Assembly (NCBI GenBank): GCA_002483265.1
Contig: DLHO01000016.1
Location: forward strand, 62,001 to 126,000
DNA: 64,000 nt
From: Flavobacteriales bacterium UBA7666
GTDB taxonomy: Bacteria; Bacteroidota; Bacteroidia; Flavobacteriales_D; Crocinitomicaceae
Direction: 5' to 3'
Position numbers and translations under genes: made by a program. How positions within the stretch are numbered: position 1 is the stretch's first letter; each line of letters begins with the position of its first letter. This document shows positions 35,293 through 43,326 of this stretch, piece by piece. The notes below the pieces were generated by a model. That model was given only the letters and a program-made list of their open reading frames with translations. It had not been told where the DNA came from and did no database searches.

Positions 35293-35306
35293 GTGTAAAT
35301 TTACAC
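35293..35306. promoter_or_regulatory. 14-bp palindrome between porV and pssA
   Basis: GTGTAAATTTACAC is a perfect palindrome in the divergent promoter region, 84 nt upstream of porV and 41 nt upstream of pssA. It could be an operator; no regulator is suggested by context. Confidence 0.35.
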
Positions 35307-35347
35307 CTTTTCGAACTATTTAGACTAACAAAATATTCATTCACGAG

Positions 35348-36211
35348 ATGAAAATGTTCAATATACCTAATTTGATCACTGCCAGCAACATGCTTTGCGG
35401 AGTCTTTGCGATCATTCTGGCTTTTGCCGGAAGAATCGATATCGCGCCCTACTTTATTTTTTTAGCAGCGGTTTTGGATTTCTTTGACGGGTTTCTTGCC
35501 CGTATATTAAAACAACAAGGAGAATTGGGTAAGCAATTGGATTCGTTGGCAGATATGATTTCGTTTGGGTTGGCTCCAGGGATAATAATAATGATTACGC
35601 TTGTTATTTCAATTTCAGGACAGGAAATGATGAGTCATTGGCCAGCAAATATTGGCGGAGGTCCCGAGTTTGGAAATGAAATGCTCTCACAAGTCAATTG
35701 GGATATTTTTGTAATCAACTGGACTCATCAATTTGGTAATTTAAAAAGCATTAGTTGGTTGCCATTTACAGGTCTTATCATCCCATTCTTTTCGTTGTTC
35801 CGCCTGGCAAAATTCAATATCGATACCCGTCAATCCGAATCATTTATTGGTCTGCCAACTCCGGCAAATACGATCTTCTTCATGGCTTTTCCATTGTTGC
35901 TTACTCAATATGGAGGAACAACAGGTTGGGAACACGATCTGATTATTTGGCTGATCCAACCAATCGTTTTGATCCCGATTATTGTGATTATGTCCCTGCT
36001 TTTAGTCTCTGAATTACCCTTGTTTGCACTGAAATTCAAGAACTTCAAATGGAAGAGAAATGAGATCCGTTATATTTTCTTGATAAGTTGTGGAATACTT
36101 ATTTCAACTTTATTGATTTGGTCCATTCCAATTATTGTACTTTTGTACCTGTTATTATCATTTATTCAACACATTCTTCGAAAAAATCGAACGCATGAAA
36201 TTCAAAGCTGA
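35348..36211 (+). CDS. pssA: CDP-diacylglycerol-serine O-phosphatidyltransferase
   Basis: Integral membrane enzyme that makes phosphatidylserine from CDP-diacylglycerol and L-serine (EC 2.7.8.8), precursor of phosphatidylethanolamine. The full CDP-alcohol phosphotransferase motif is present: Asp44, Asp47-Gly48, Ala51-Arg52, Gly61, Asp65 and Asp69. The 287 residues include about seven hydrophobic segments. A loop (MSHWPANIGGGPEFG region, about 98-130) enlarges the usual layout. The purS gene starts inside its 3' end (17-nt overlap), indicating an operon. Confidence 0.92.
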   Translation: MKMFNIPNLITASNMLCGVFAIILAFAGRIDIAPYFIFLAAVLDFFDGFLARILKQQGELGKQLDSLADMISFGLAPGIIIMITLVISISGQEMMSHWPANIGGGPEFGNEMLSQVNWDIFVINWTHQFGNLKSISWLPFTGLIIPFFSLFRLAKFNIDTRQSESFIGLPTPANTIFFMAFPLLLTQYGGTTGWEHDLIIWLIQPIVLIPIIVIMSLLLVSELPLFALKFKNFKWKRNEIRYIFLISCGILISTLLIWSIPIIVLLYLLLSFIQHILRKNRTHEIQS

Positions 36212-36446
36212 AATCGATGTGATGCCATTAGAGGCATTGTTAGACCCTCAAGGAAAAGCAGTTACTAACAGTATGCCAACTATTGGTTTGCCTGAAATTA
36301 CCGGAGTACGAGTTGGAAGACACGTACGTCTTTTTGTTGACGCACCTTCTAAAGATGTGGCAACTGAAAAAGTAGAGTTGGCTTGTAAGAAATTACTTTC
36401 AAACCAAATCATGGAAAGTTATTCGTATACGGTTGAGGAGGCGTAA
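36195..36446 (+). CDS. purS: PurS-like subunit of phosphoribosylformylglycinamidine synthase
   Basis: An 83-residue protein that matches PurS: KFKAEIDVMP, LLDPQGKAV, LPEITGVRVGRHVRLFV and the C-terminal CKKLLSNQIMESYSYTVEE. PurS is the small bridging subunit that lets PurQ ammonia reach PurL in purine synthesis. ATG 36195 is chosen; the longer frame upstream belongs to the pssA coding region. It overlaps pssA by 17 nt and is 3 nt ahead of the aldehyde dehydrogenase gene; purL and purQ are not near. It could serve a single-chain PurL elsewhere or have another partner. Confidence 0.85.
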   Translation: MKFKAEIDVMPLEALLDPQGKAVTNSMPTIGLPEITGVRVGRHVRLFVDAPSKDVATEKVELACKKLLSNQIMESYSYTVEEA

Positions 36447-36449
36447 GCC

Positions 36450-38009
36450 ATGAATCCGTATTTAGGTAAAAATCACATTGGTTATCAAGTAAGCGCTCTT
36501 GGTAACCATGTTTTTTTTGGAATAGATCCCAAAACAAACCAACCATTTGAAACCTCTTTTCATCAAGCAACTTCGGAAGAAATTGACTTGGCACTTGCCA
36601 AATCACAGGAAGCATTTGATGTTTATCGCTTAATTTCAATTGAAAAACGCGTACAATTCTTAAAGGGTATTTCGGAAAAACTGAAGGCTAATAAAGATTT
36701 GTTGATTCAGTGGTTTTGTGCAGAAAGTGGTTTGCCACAAGATCGGGCAGAGGTAGAGTTTGCTCGTTCCTGTTTTCAGTTTGAGTATTACGCACAAGCA
36801 GTTGAAACCGGTTATGCATTAGAGATCAAAATCGATTCTGCAGATCCTGATAGAAAACCGAATCCCAAACCTTCTTTAACCAAATTCAATATTCCGGTTG
36901 GACCGGTTGTGGTTTTTGGTGCCAGCAATTTCCCTTTTGCATATTCTACTTTGGGTGGAGATGTGGCTTCGGCACTGGCTGCAGGCTGCTCTGTTATTGT
37001 GAAAGCACATGCCATGCATCCGCACACGAGTTCTGTTTCTGCACAATTCATTTTGGAAGCTGCTAAAGAACACGGAATGCCGGATGGAATCTTGTCCCAT
37101 TTATTGGCTGAAGATTTCACCATTGGTCAATCGTTGGTTCAGGATTCACGAGTAAAGGCAGTTGGATTTACCGGAAGCATTGGTGGTGGCATGGCATTGC
37201 AGAAATTAATTAATGAGCGCAAAGAACCTATTTCATTGTATGCCGAAATGGGAAGTTCAAATCCGATAGTAGCTTTAAAAAGTGCTTTGGAAAAACGACC
37301 TTCAGAAATTGCTAAACAGATCAGTGCATCCGTTTTATTGAATGCAGGTCAGTTTTGTACTTCTCCGGGATTGTTGTTTATAGAGGAAACCGCAAATTTC
37401 AACTCGTTTAAAGAAGAATTGATTCGTGCTTTTTCTCAAAGTGAAATCCAGTGTATGTTACATCCGGGTATCTCAAAGCGTTATTTCGAACGAACAAAAG
37501 AACATGCTGCTTTGGTAGAAGTTCTTTACGAAGGAAAACACGAAGGCAATTTCATTCAACCGACATTGTCCGAAACAAGCGCTGCTCAATTCTTTTCAAA
37601 TCCACGGATTCAGGAAGAGATTTTTGGTTCTTATCTTACCATAATTAAATGTGCAAATGAAACCGAATTAAAGAGAGGTCTTGCACTCTTAGAAGGTCAG
37701 TTGACTACCAGTTTGTATGCTGAAACAATGGGAGAAACTGACCGTTTTTTGCCGGTTTTAACAGCTAAATCAGGGCGGATTATTCTAAATGGAGTGCCAA
37801 CAGGAGTGGAGGTAAGCTTTGCTCAGCAACACGGCGGACCTTTCCCAAGTAGTCTGAATTCTTATTTCACATCCGTAGGCTGGGACGCCATTAAACGCTT
37901 CCAGAGACCTGTTACTTTTCAAAATTTCTCAGAAGATTTTAGTTCTAAAAGGGTGGATTTCAATGAAAACAATATTTTTTTACATTTTCTTAACGGAAAA
38001 TACCATTAA
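36450..38009 (+). CDS. NADP-type aldehyde dehydrogenase (2-oxoglutarate semialdehyde dehydrogenase-like)
   Basis: A 519-residue ALDH-superfamily enzyme. Catalytic Cys303 lies in AGQFCTSPG, general base Glu266 in YAEMGSSNP and the oxyanion Asn160 in GASNFPFAYS; the nucleotide-binding block is GFTGSIGGG. The sequence pattern (FGASNFPFAYSTLGGDVASALAAG, AEMGSSNP) is that of the subgroup annotated as alpha-ketoglutaric semialdehyde or related NADP-dependent aldehyde dehydrogenases. Physiological aldehyde unknown; no sugar-acid or hydroxyproline genes are nearby. It is third in the pssA-purS operon. Confidence 0.88.
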   Translation: MNPYLGKNHIGYQVSALGNHVFFGIDPKTNQPFETSFHQATSEEIDLALAKSQEAFDVYRLISIEKRVQFLKGISEKLKANKDLLIQWFCAESGLPQDRAEVEFARSCFQFEYYAQAVETGYALEIKIDSADPDRKPNPKPSLTKFNIPVGPVVVFGASNFPFAYSTLGGDVASALAAGCSVIVKAHAMHPHTSSVSAQFILEAAKEHGMPDGILSHLLAEDFTIGQSLVQDSRVKAVGFTGSIGGGMALQKLINERKEPISLYAEMGSSNPIVALKSALEKRPSEIAKQISASVLLNAGQFCTSPGLLFIEETANFNSFKEELIRAFSQSEIQCMLHPGISKRYFERTKEHAALVEVLYEGKHEGNFIQPTLSETSAAQFFSNPRIQEEIFGSYLTIIKCANETELKRGLALLEGQLTTSLYAETMGETDRFLPVLTAKSGRIILNGVPTGVEVSFAQQHGGPFPSSLNSYFTSVGWDAIKRFQRPVTFQNFSEDFSSKRVDFNENNIFLHFLNGKYH

Positions 38010-38082
38010 ACGTATTGGTGAGTCAAATTAAAAACACTTTATTTGCCAAGATGAATTCCCTATCGTTCATTAGTTCTATTGT

Positions 38083-38090
38083 TATATTTG
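38083..38090 (+). promoter_or_regulatory. -7 box (TATATTTG) for the 38108 gene
   Basis: Exact TAnnTTTG match, 17 nt before the ATG at 38108. Confidence 0.55.
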
Positions 38091-38107
38091 TATTTAAATT
38101 TTAGATT

Positions 38108-39085
38108 ATGTCAGAATTAGAATCAGGCTCAAAGAAAAACATGACACCGGCACTAACAGCGATTATTGTATTGTTGGTTGTTTTGTTAGGAACGATGACT
38201 TACTTGTGGAGTTCAAAAAATGGTGCGTTGAAAGAAGCGACCAAGAAAAATCAAGAACTTCAAGCGGACATCGAAGAAATGAACAAAATGATGGCTCCGT
38301 TTTTAGGGAGTGAAACCACTAACGACTTGATGTCGGATTTCACGAACATGATGGATACATATGATGCGTTAATGAAAAAAGATGCATCTAAATCCGATAG
38401 CTTGAATGCTCAAAAAGACAAGATTCAAGGTTTGATGACTGAGTTGGAAAGTGCTAAAAAGAATGGTCGTGTAACAGCATCATTGATTGCAAAATTGAAG
38501 CGTGAAAATGAAACACTGCGTCAGATTATGATCAGTTATGTGAAACAAATCGATCAGTTGAATACCATGAACCTGAAGTTGACTTCCGAATTGGATGAAA
38601 CTTCCAGTCAATTGGCTGAAACACAAACCGAGCGTGATACTTATAAAGGTCAGGCGGAAGAAAGTGCAGAGCAGGTGAAAAAAGGTTCGAAACTCGCAGC
38701 ATATGGATTCACCTCTACAGGTTTGCGTATGAAATTGAATGATACAACAGAGCCAACATCAAAAGCTCGTCAGTGTGTTCAGGCAAAATCAACGTTTACA
38801 ATTGGTGAAAACAACATTGCGGCAGCAGGAGATCGTTCTGTTTATCTTCAGATCATTGACCCGGATGGTAAAACATTGCAAGGTCGTTCAGGAGGTACAG
38901 CTAGCGGTGCTGACGGAGGAAACTTTGTTTACTCGGCTAAACGTGATATCCAATATGGTAACAAAGCTGTTGATGTTACATTATTCTATGATTTCAACGG
39001 TGAAGAGCCGGTGAAAGGAAATTACAAAGTTAAAATCTACTGTGACGGTCAGGTTATCGGTTCTGATAGCTTTACTTTAAAGTAA
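38108..39085 (+). CDS. Membrane-anchored coiled-coil protein of unknown function
   Basis: A 325-residue protein with one membrane segment near the N-terminus (residues 13-33, TPALTAIIVLLVVLLGTMTYLW), a long coiled coil from about 35 to 200 (EATKKNQELQADIEEMNKMM and later heptads) and a C-terminal beta-rich domain (about 205-325, with QIIDPDGKTL and KVKIYCDGQVIGSDSFTL). It is probably a bitopic protein with a periplasmic domain. I do not recognise a named family. It has its own promoter box and a 3' stem-loop, so is likely monocistronic. Confidence 0.78.
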   Translation: MSELESGSKKNMTPALTAIIVLLVVLLGTMTYLWSSKNGALKEATKKNQELQADIEEMNKMMAPFLGSETTNDLMSDFTNMMDTYDALMKKDASKSDSLNAQKDKIQGLMTELESAKKNGRVTASLIAKLKRENETLRQIMISYVKQIDQLNTMNLKLTSELDETSSQLAETQTERDTYKGQAEESAEQVKKGSKLAAYGFTSTGLRMKLNDTTEPTSKARQCVQAKSTFTIGENNIAAAGDRSVYLQIIDPDGKTLQGRSGGTASGADGGNFVYSAKRDIQYGNKAVDVTLFYDFNGEEPVKGNYKVKIYCDGQVIGSDSFTLK

Positions 39086-39104
39086 ATTAAATAAAGAGAT
39101 TATG

Positions 39105-39132
39105 ACTCCGGAATTGATCTTAGTTCCGGAGT
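39105..39132 (+). terminator. Stem-loop after the coiled-coil gene
   Basis: ACTCCGGAA (39105-39113) and TTCCGGAGT (39124-39132) form a perfect 9-bp stem with a 10-nt loop. There is no T run behind it, so it may be an mRNA 3'-end stabiliser or a non-canonical terminator. Confidence 0.5.
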
Positions 39133-39210
39133 TATATGTTAAAAGGAATAAACGTTGAAACGTTTTAGGTAAATTAGATCAGGAATTAGTTCCAAATTAA
39201 AGTTAGGTCA

Positions 39211-39762
39211 ATGACAAATATTTTTATCGCAAATCTCGACTGGGAGATTACATCGGAAGATTTGCAAGCAACGTTTTCAGCGTTTGGTGCGGTTCACTTA
39301 GCACACGTAGTGTTTGATGCTAAGACAAAACAATCCAAAGGCTTTGGTTATGTCGAAATGGAAAGCGCAGAAGAAGCTATCAATGCTATTCAGGCGTTAA
39401 ACGGTTTCGAGGTAAACGGTCGTAAGTTGGACGTGAAAATTGCTTCTCCAAAAGCAAACCGTCCGAAACCGGAAGATAAACCCAAAAAACCAGCATTTGG
39501 TAATAAGCCAGGTGGTTTTGGCGGTGGTCAAAAAAGATTCAACAACAACGGTCCAAGACCAGGAGGTCAAGGCGGTGGCGGCGGATCTTACAGACCAAAC
39601 GACCGGAATTCAAGCGATCGTAATTCATCAAGTGACCGCAGTTCAAGCTATACCAAAAGAGAAGGTGGAAGTTCAAGTTCTTCAGATTCTGGTTCCAGTT
39701 CAAATTCGGGTTCCAGTTCAGGTGAACGTCAAATGCGTCCACGCAGAAAATTTGATAACTAG
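39211..39762 (+). CDS. RNA-binding protein with one RRM domain
   Basis: A 183-residue protein. Residues 1-80 are an RNA recognition motif with RNP2 (IFIANL, residues 4-9) and RNP1 (KGFGYVEM), both aromatic RNA-contact positions kept. The rest is a low-complexity tail, first Lys/Pro-rich, then rich in Gly, Asn and Ser (GGFGGGQKRFNNN, long Ser/Asp/Arg stretches). Bacterial single-RRM proteins with such tails are often cold-inducible RNA chaperones; that role is inference. It is 12 nt upstream of the enoyl-CoA hydratase gene and may be co-transcribed. Confidence 0.92.
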   Translation: MTNIFIANLDWEITSEDLQATFSAFGAVHLAHVVFDAKTKQSKGFGYVEMESAEEAINAIQALNGFEVNGRKLDVKIASPKANRPKPEDKPKKPAFGNKPGGFGGGQKRFNNNGPRPGGQGGGGGSYRPNDRNSSDRNSSSDRSSSYTKREGGSSSSSDSGSSSNSGSSSGERQMRPRRKFDN

Positions 39763-39774
39763 TTAAATTAAATC

Positions 39775-40551
39775 ATGTCAGAAGCTGTCAATCAAGGTCA
39801 CGTAGACATACGTGTAGATGAATTCGGTATTGCTACTATCGAGTTTGGACATCCATTAAGTAATTCATTACCAGGAAAAATTCTTCGCAAATTAGCTGAA
39901 ACAATTACAGATGCCGGAAAAGATTCCGCTGTGAAAGTGATTGTTTTAAGATCCACCGGTGATAAAGCATTTTGTGCCGGAGCTAGTTTCGATGAATTGA
40001 TTTCCATCAAAGATTTAGATACAGGAAAAGTCTTCTTTTCCGGTTTCGCTCAAGTGATTAATGCCTGTAGAAAATGTCCGAAATTAATTATCGGCCGTAT
40101 TCAGGGAAAAGCAGTAGGAGGAGGAGTAGGAATTGCTTCTGCCGTTGATTACTGTTATGCAACACGTTTTGCAGAAGTGAAACTTTCTGAATTAGCTGTA
40201 GGAATTGGCCCGTTTGTGGTTGGTCCGGCAGTTGAACGAAAAATGGGACTTTCAGCAATGTCTCAGTTGGCCATTAATGCTACGGAATGGAGAACAGCTG
40301 AATGGGCAATGCTCAATGGTTTGTATGCAGACGTGTTTGACACGGAAAGCGAGATGGACGAAGAAATAACTCGTTTGGCAACTGCGTTAGCGAAATCAAG
40401 TCCTGAAGCAATGGCAGAATTGAAAAAAGTTTTCTGGTTAGGAACCGAAAATTGGGATCAATTGTTGTCAGACAGAGCAGGAATAAGTGGAGCACTCGTT
40501 CTTTCTGATTTTACAGTCAACGCAATTAGTTCATTTAAGAAGAAGAGCTAA
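39775..40551 (+). CDS. Enoyl-CoA hydratase/isomerase family protein
   Basis: A 258-residue crotonase-fold protein. Oxyanion-hole blocks are visible: CAGASFDELI (about 65-75) and GKAVGGGVGIASAVDYCYA (about 110-128). It should bind acyl-CoA and hydrate or isomerise it, but the catalytic acidic residues of classical enoyl-CoA hydratase are not clearly conserved (ELAVGIGPFVVGP replaces the usual E-x-x-x-G-x-x-P-x-x-G segment), so the exact reaction is open. It is a separate gene from the FadN-like fusion at 14.7-17.1 kb. A strong terminator follows downstream. Confidence 0.85.
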   Translation: MSEAVNQGHVDIRVDEFGIATIEFGHPLSNSLPGKILRKLAETITDAGKDSAVKVIVLRSTGDKAFCAGASFDELISIKDLDTGKVFFSGFAQVINACRKCPKLIIGRIQGKAVGGGVGIASAVDYCYATRFAEVKLSELAVGIGPFVVGPAVERKMGLSAMSQLAINATEWRTAEWAMLNGLYADVFDTESEMDEEITRLATALAKSSPEAMAELKKVFWLGTENWDQLLSDRAGISGALVLSDFTVNAISSFKKKS

Positions 40552-40632
40552 CCGATAGGTTAGCGAAGACTGAGCAAGGCATTGGCAAAATGCCCCATTT
40601 GCGAGGGAAAGTTAAATAGGAAATAGATTTTG

Positions 40633-40665
40633 AAAGGGTATTCATTTGAGAATACCCTTTTTTTT
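40633..40665 (+). terminator. Terminator after the enoyl-CoA hydratase gene
   Basis: AAAGGGTATTC (40633-40643) and GAATACCCTTT (40650-40660) form a perfect 11-bp stem with a 6-nt loop, followed by T residues. The rest of the 246-nt gap (40552-40797) shows only the next promoter box. Confidence 0.93.
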
Positions 40666-40770
40666 GTAATAAAGCTTCTTGGTAATCAGTAGTTCTTCAT
40701 CTTCAGTCCGCTCCTAAGTGTAAAATGTTCATTTAAATAGCTCTGAAAGTTTATCGTATCGAAAAATAGA

Positions 40771-40778
40771 TAACTTTG
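40771..40778 (+). promoter_or_regulatory. -7 box (TAACTTTG) for the LRR protein gene
   Basis: Exact TAnnTTTG match, 19 nt before the ATG at 40798. AGTTTA near 40748-40753 sits at the right distance for a weak -33 element. Confidence 0.6.
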
Positions 40779-40797
40779 GGCTACTAAGTCTACCTAA

Positions 40798-43272
40798 ATG
40801 ATGAAAACACTACTTATATCAATTCTTGCATTAGTAAGCTTTCAATTGAAGGCGCAGACTTGGGTTCCCGTTCCAGATACCAATTTTCAAACATATCTGA
40901 CAGCACATTATCCTGTCGGTGCTTTTATGACTAGCGGGAGTGATTTCTTTATTGATTCGGATCATCCGGATATACAAGCTGTAACAAACTTAGATGTTTC
41001 TTTGCAGAATTTATCGAGTATTGAAGGGGTTCAGGCATTTGTGAATTTGACTGGTTTAGTGTGCCGTGAAAATCACTTAACAAATCTGCCGAGTTTGCCT
41101 CCGCTATTAATTTCTTTGAATTGTAGAAATAATCTATTAACAAATCTGCCGAACCTATCTCCAAATTTGGAGGTTCTTTTATGTTCATACAATGAATTGA
41201 CTGTTCTTCCTAATTTACCAAGCTCATTGGAACTATTGGAATGCACTTCAAATCAACTGACACTGTTGCCTAATTTACTTCCGGATGCATTGGTAACATT
41301 ACAATGTGAACTAAATCAATTGACTGAATTGCCCGAGATTCCACCATCATTGTTATACCTTGGGTGTGGACAAAATCAATTGACCCAATTACCTGATTTT
41401 TCTAATTCGAATGTAAGCCATATTAGTTGTTATTATAATCAATTGACATCGTTATCAATTCTTCCGAGTAGCTTAATTGAATTAAATTGTTTTGAGAATG
41501 ATTTGACAATACTTCCTGATTTACCTAATGGATTAAAAATATTGAATTGTAGTTATAATGAATTAACGATATTACCTGATTTGCCAGATTCCATCTTAAA
41601 TCTTAATTGCGATTTTAATGCTTTAACTGAATTGCCTGAATTACCAGATTCTTTATCTGCATTGTTTTGTATGTTTAATCAGTTAACCCAACTTCCTGAA
41701 CTTCCTGTCGAACTACAGATGTTAAATTGTGTTGGGAATCAAATAAGCTGTTTTAAATCATTTTCAGCGAATTTGCTACAAATTAGTATTGAACAGAACA
41801 CTTTTACCTGTTTACCAAACCATTGGAATACAATGAGTCTGGAAGTACTTGCATTTCCTTTATGTGATGAGGATGATTTGATCAATAACCCTCATGGCTG
41901 TCAGGAAGGATCAGGTGTGCAAGGGACGATGTTTCAGGATGTGAATAGTAATTGTATCAATTCAGGAGGGACATTGTCTTATATCCCCATTTTGGTTCAT
42001 GATTCTATAGGTAATTTGCTTATATCAGCTAATGGCTTGTTGAATGGGAGCTATCATCTTTCAGTGGGACCAGGTAACTATGAATTGTCAGTTGATACAG
42101 CGAATCTGACACCGGTTTTACAGGTGAGTTGTCCTGTTGGAAATTCTTCAAATGCTTTAATTCCATATGCAGATACAATCGTTTACGGTGGTGATTTTGG
42201 GTTGAATTGTATCGGATTTGATTTAGGTGTACAGTCTATTATTACAAATGGATGGGTTTTTCCCGGACAAATGCATGATTTATCAGTTTTAGCAGGAGAT
42301 TTAACAGAACAGTATAATATGCATTGTGCATCAGGTATTTCCGGTCAGGTAAATATCACAGTATATGGTCCTGGAAGTGCTACATTTAGTGGTTCTCCAG
42401 TAACGATTTCCGGGAATTCGGCAACATATAACGTTGCAGATTTTGGAGATTTGAATGCAAACGAATTTTTAGCATATGTACTAACGGATACAACTGCCCT
42501 TACAGGAGATCGATTCTGTGTTAGTGTTTCGGTTACAACACTTGCAGCTGGTGAATTAGATGCGACTAATAATACGTACATGTATTGTTATGATGTTATC
42601 AATTCGTATGACCCGAACATAAAGGAAACTTATCCAAAAATAGTTGAACCCGGATTTACGGATGAATTTACTTATACTATTCATTTTCAAAATACAGGAA
42701 GTGCGCCGGCATTCAATATTCGCTTAGCAGATACGTTGGATGGTAATCTGGATTTGTCAACCCTTAAAATAGTAAATGCCAGTCATCCATTTACTACAAG
42801 AGTTAATCCGCAATCCGGTTTGTTGGTAATACGTTTCCCAAACATTATGCTTCCGGATAGCACAAGCAACCCTGGTGGTTCAATTGGCTTTATTCAATAC
42901 CGTGTAAAACCTTTAGCAGGATTGGTAGATGGTACAATCATTGAAAATACAGCATCTATTTATTTTGATTTTAATTCTCCTATTATTACAAATACATCGG
43001 AGAATTTATTCTCTGAAACTGCTGGGCTTATTGAGTTAGCTGAAGAAGCGATTCAACTGTATCCGAATCCTGCCGGGGAACAAGTCTTTGTCAAATCTGA
43101 TAATAGTATTGAACAAGTAATGCTTTATGATTTGAATGGGCTATTGGTTAAAACGATATCTCCCAACTCGAAATATACTTCATTAGATTTGTCACAAGTG
43201 AAATCGGGAATTTATATTGCAACAGTTCAAACGAATCAATCAATAGTTACGAAACGTTTAATTGTTCGTTGA
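40798..43272 (+). CDS. T9SS-exported leucine-rich repeat protein
   Basis: A secreted surface protein of 824 residues. The signal peptide covers 1-20 (SFQLKAQ). Residues about 83-335 hold twelve LRR units of 20-21 residues with consensus LxCxxNxLTxLPxLPxS, the short bacterial LRR type. One cysteine stands at the same place in every unit. A beta-rich region follows, including a repeat-type domain with DPNIKETYP and GTIIENTASIYFDFN (DUF7619-like, about 600-735). The end (IQLYPNPAGEQVFV to KRLIVR, about 755-824) is a T9SS type A sorting domain, so PorV/PorU should place it on the surface. The binding partner is unknown. Confidence 0.9.
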   Translation: MMKTLLISILALVSFQLKAQTWVPVPDTNFQTYLTAHYPVGAFMTSGSDFFIDSDHPDIQAVTNLDVSLQNLSSIEGVQAFVNLTGLVCRENHLTNLPSLPPLLISLNCRNNLLTNLPNLSPNLEVLLCSYNELTVLPNLPSSLELLECTSNQLTLLPNLLPDALVTLQCELNQLTELPEIPPSLLYLGCGQNQLTQLPDFSNSNVSHISCYYNQLTSLSILPSSLIELNCFENDLTILPDLPNGLKILNCSYNELTILPDLPDSILNLNCDFNALTELPELPDSLSALFCMFNQLTQLPELPVELQMLNCVGNQISCFKSFSANLLQISIEQNTFTCLPNHWNTMSLEVLAFPLCDEDDLINNPHGCQEGSGVQGTMFQDVNSNCINSGGTLSYIPILVHDSIGNLLISANGLLNGSYHLSVGPGNYELSVDTANLTPVLQVSCPVGNSSNALIPYADTIVYGGDFGLNCIGFDLGVQSIITNGWVFPGQMHDLSVLAGDLTEQYNMHCASGISGQVNITVYGPGSATFSGSPVTISGNSATYNVADFGDLNANEFLAYVLTDTTALTGDRFCVSVSVTTLAAGELDATNNTYMYCYDVINSYDPNIKETYPKIVEPGFTDEFTYTIHFQNTGSAPAFNIRLADTLDGNLDLSTLKIVNASHPFTTRVNPQSGLLVIRFPNIMLPDSTSNPGGSIGFIQYRVKPLAGLVDGTIIENTASIYFDFNSPIITNTSENLFSETAGLIELAEEAIQLYPNPAGEQVFVKSDNSIEQVMLYDLNGLLVKTISPNSKYTSLDLSQVKSGIYIATVQTNQSIVTKRLIVR

Positions 43273-43292
43273 AATTGAATCTAAAATAATTG

Positions 43293-43323
43293 AAAGACCT
43301 GAGCTTTGCTTCGGGTCTTTTTT
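43293..43323. terminator. Bidirectional terminator between the LRR gene and the DUF2891 gene
   Basis: AAAGACCTGA (43293-43302) pairs with TCGGGTCTTT (43311-43320), one G-U pair, then T. The convergent gene on the minus strand ends at 43327. Confidence 0.85.
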
Positions 43324-43326
43324 GTT

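Noticed and set aside
36135..36194. N-terminal extension of purS
   Set aside because: The extra 20 residues are encoded inside pssA and do not occur in PurS proteins; ATG 36195 gives the full family length.
39590..39745. Repeat-rich stretch
   Set aside because: Codes for the Ser/Gly/Asn-rich tail of the RRM protein, so low complexity is at protein level.
41080..41750. Periodic DNA repeats of about 60 nt
   Set aside because: They are explained by the LRR coding units of the T9SS cargo gene; the reading frame is open throughout.
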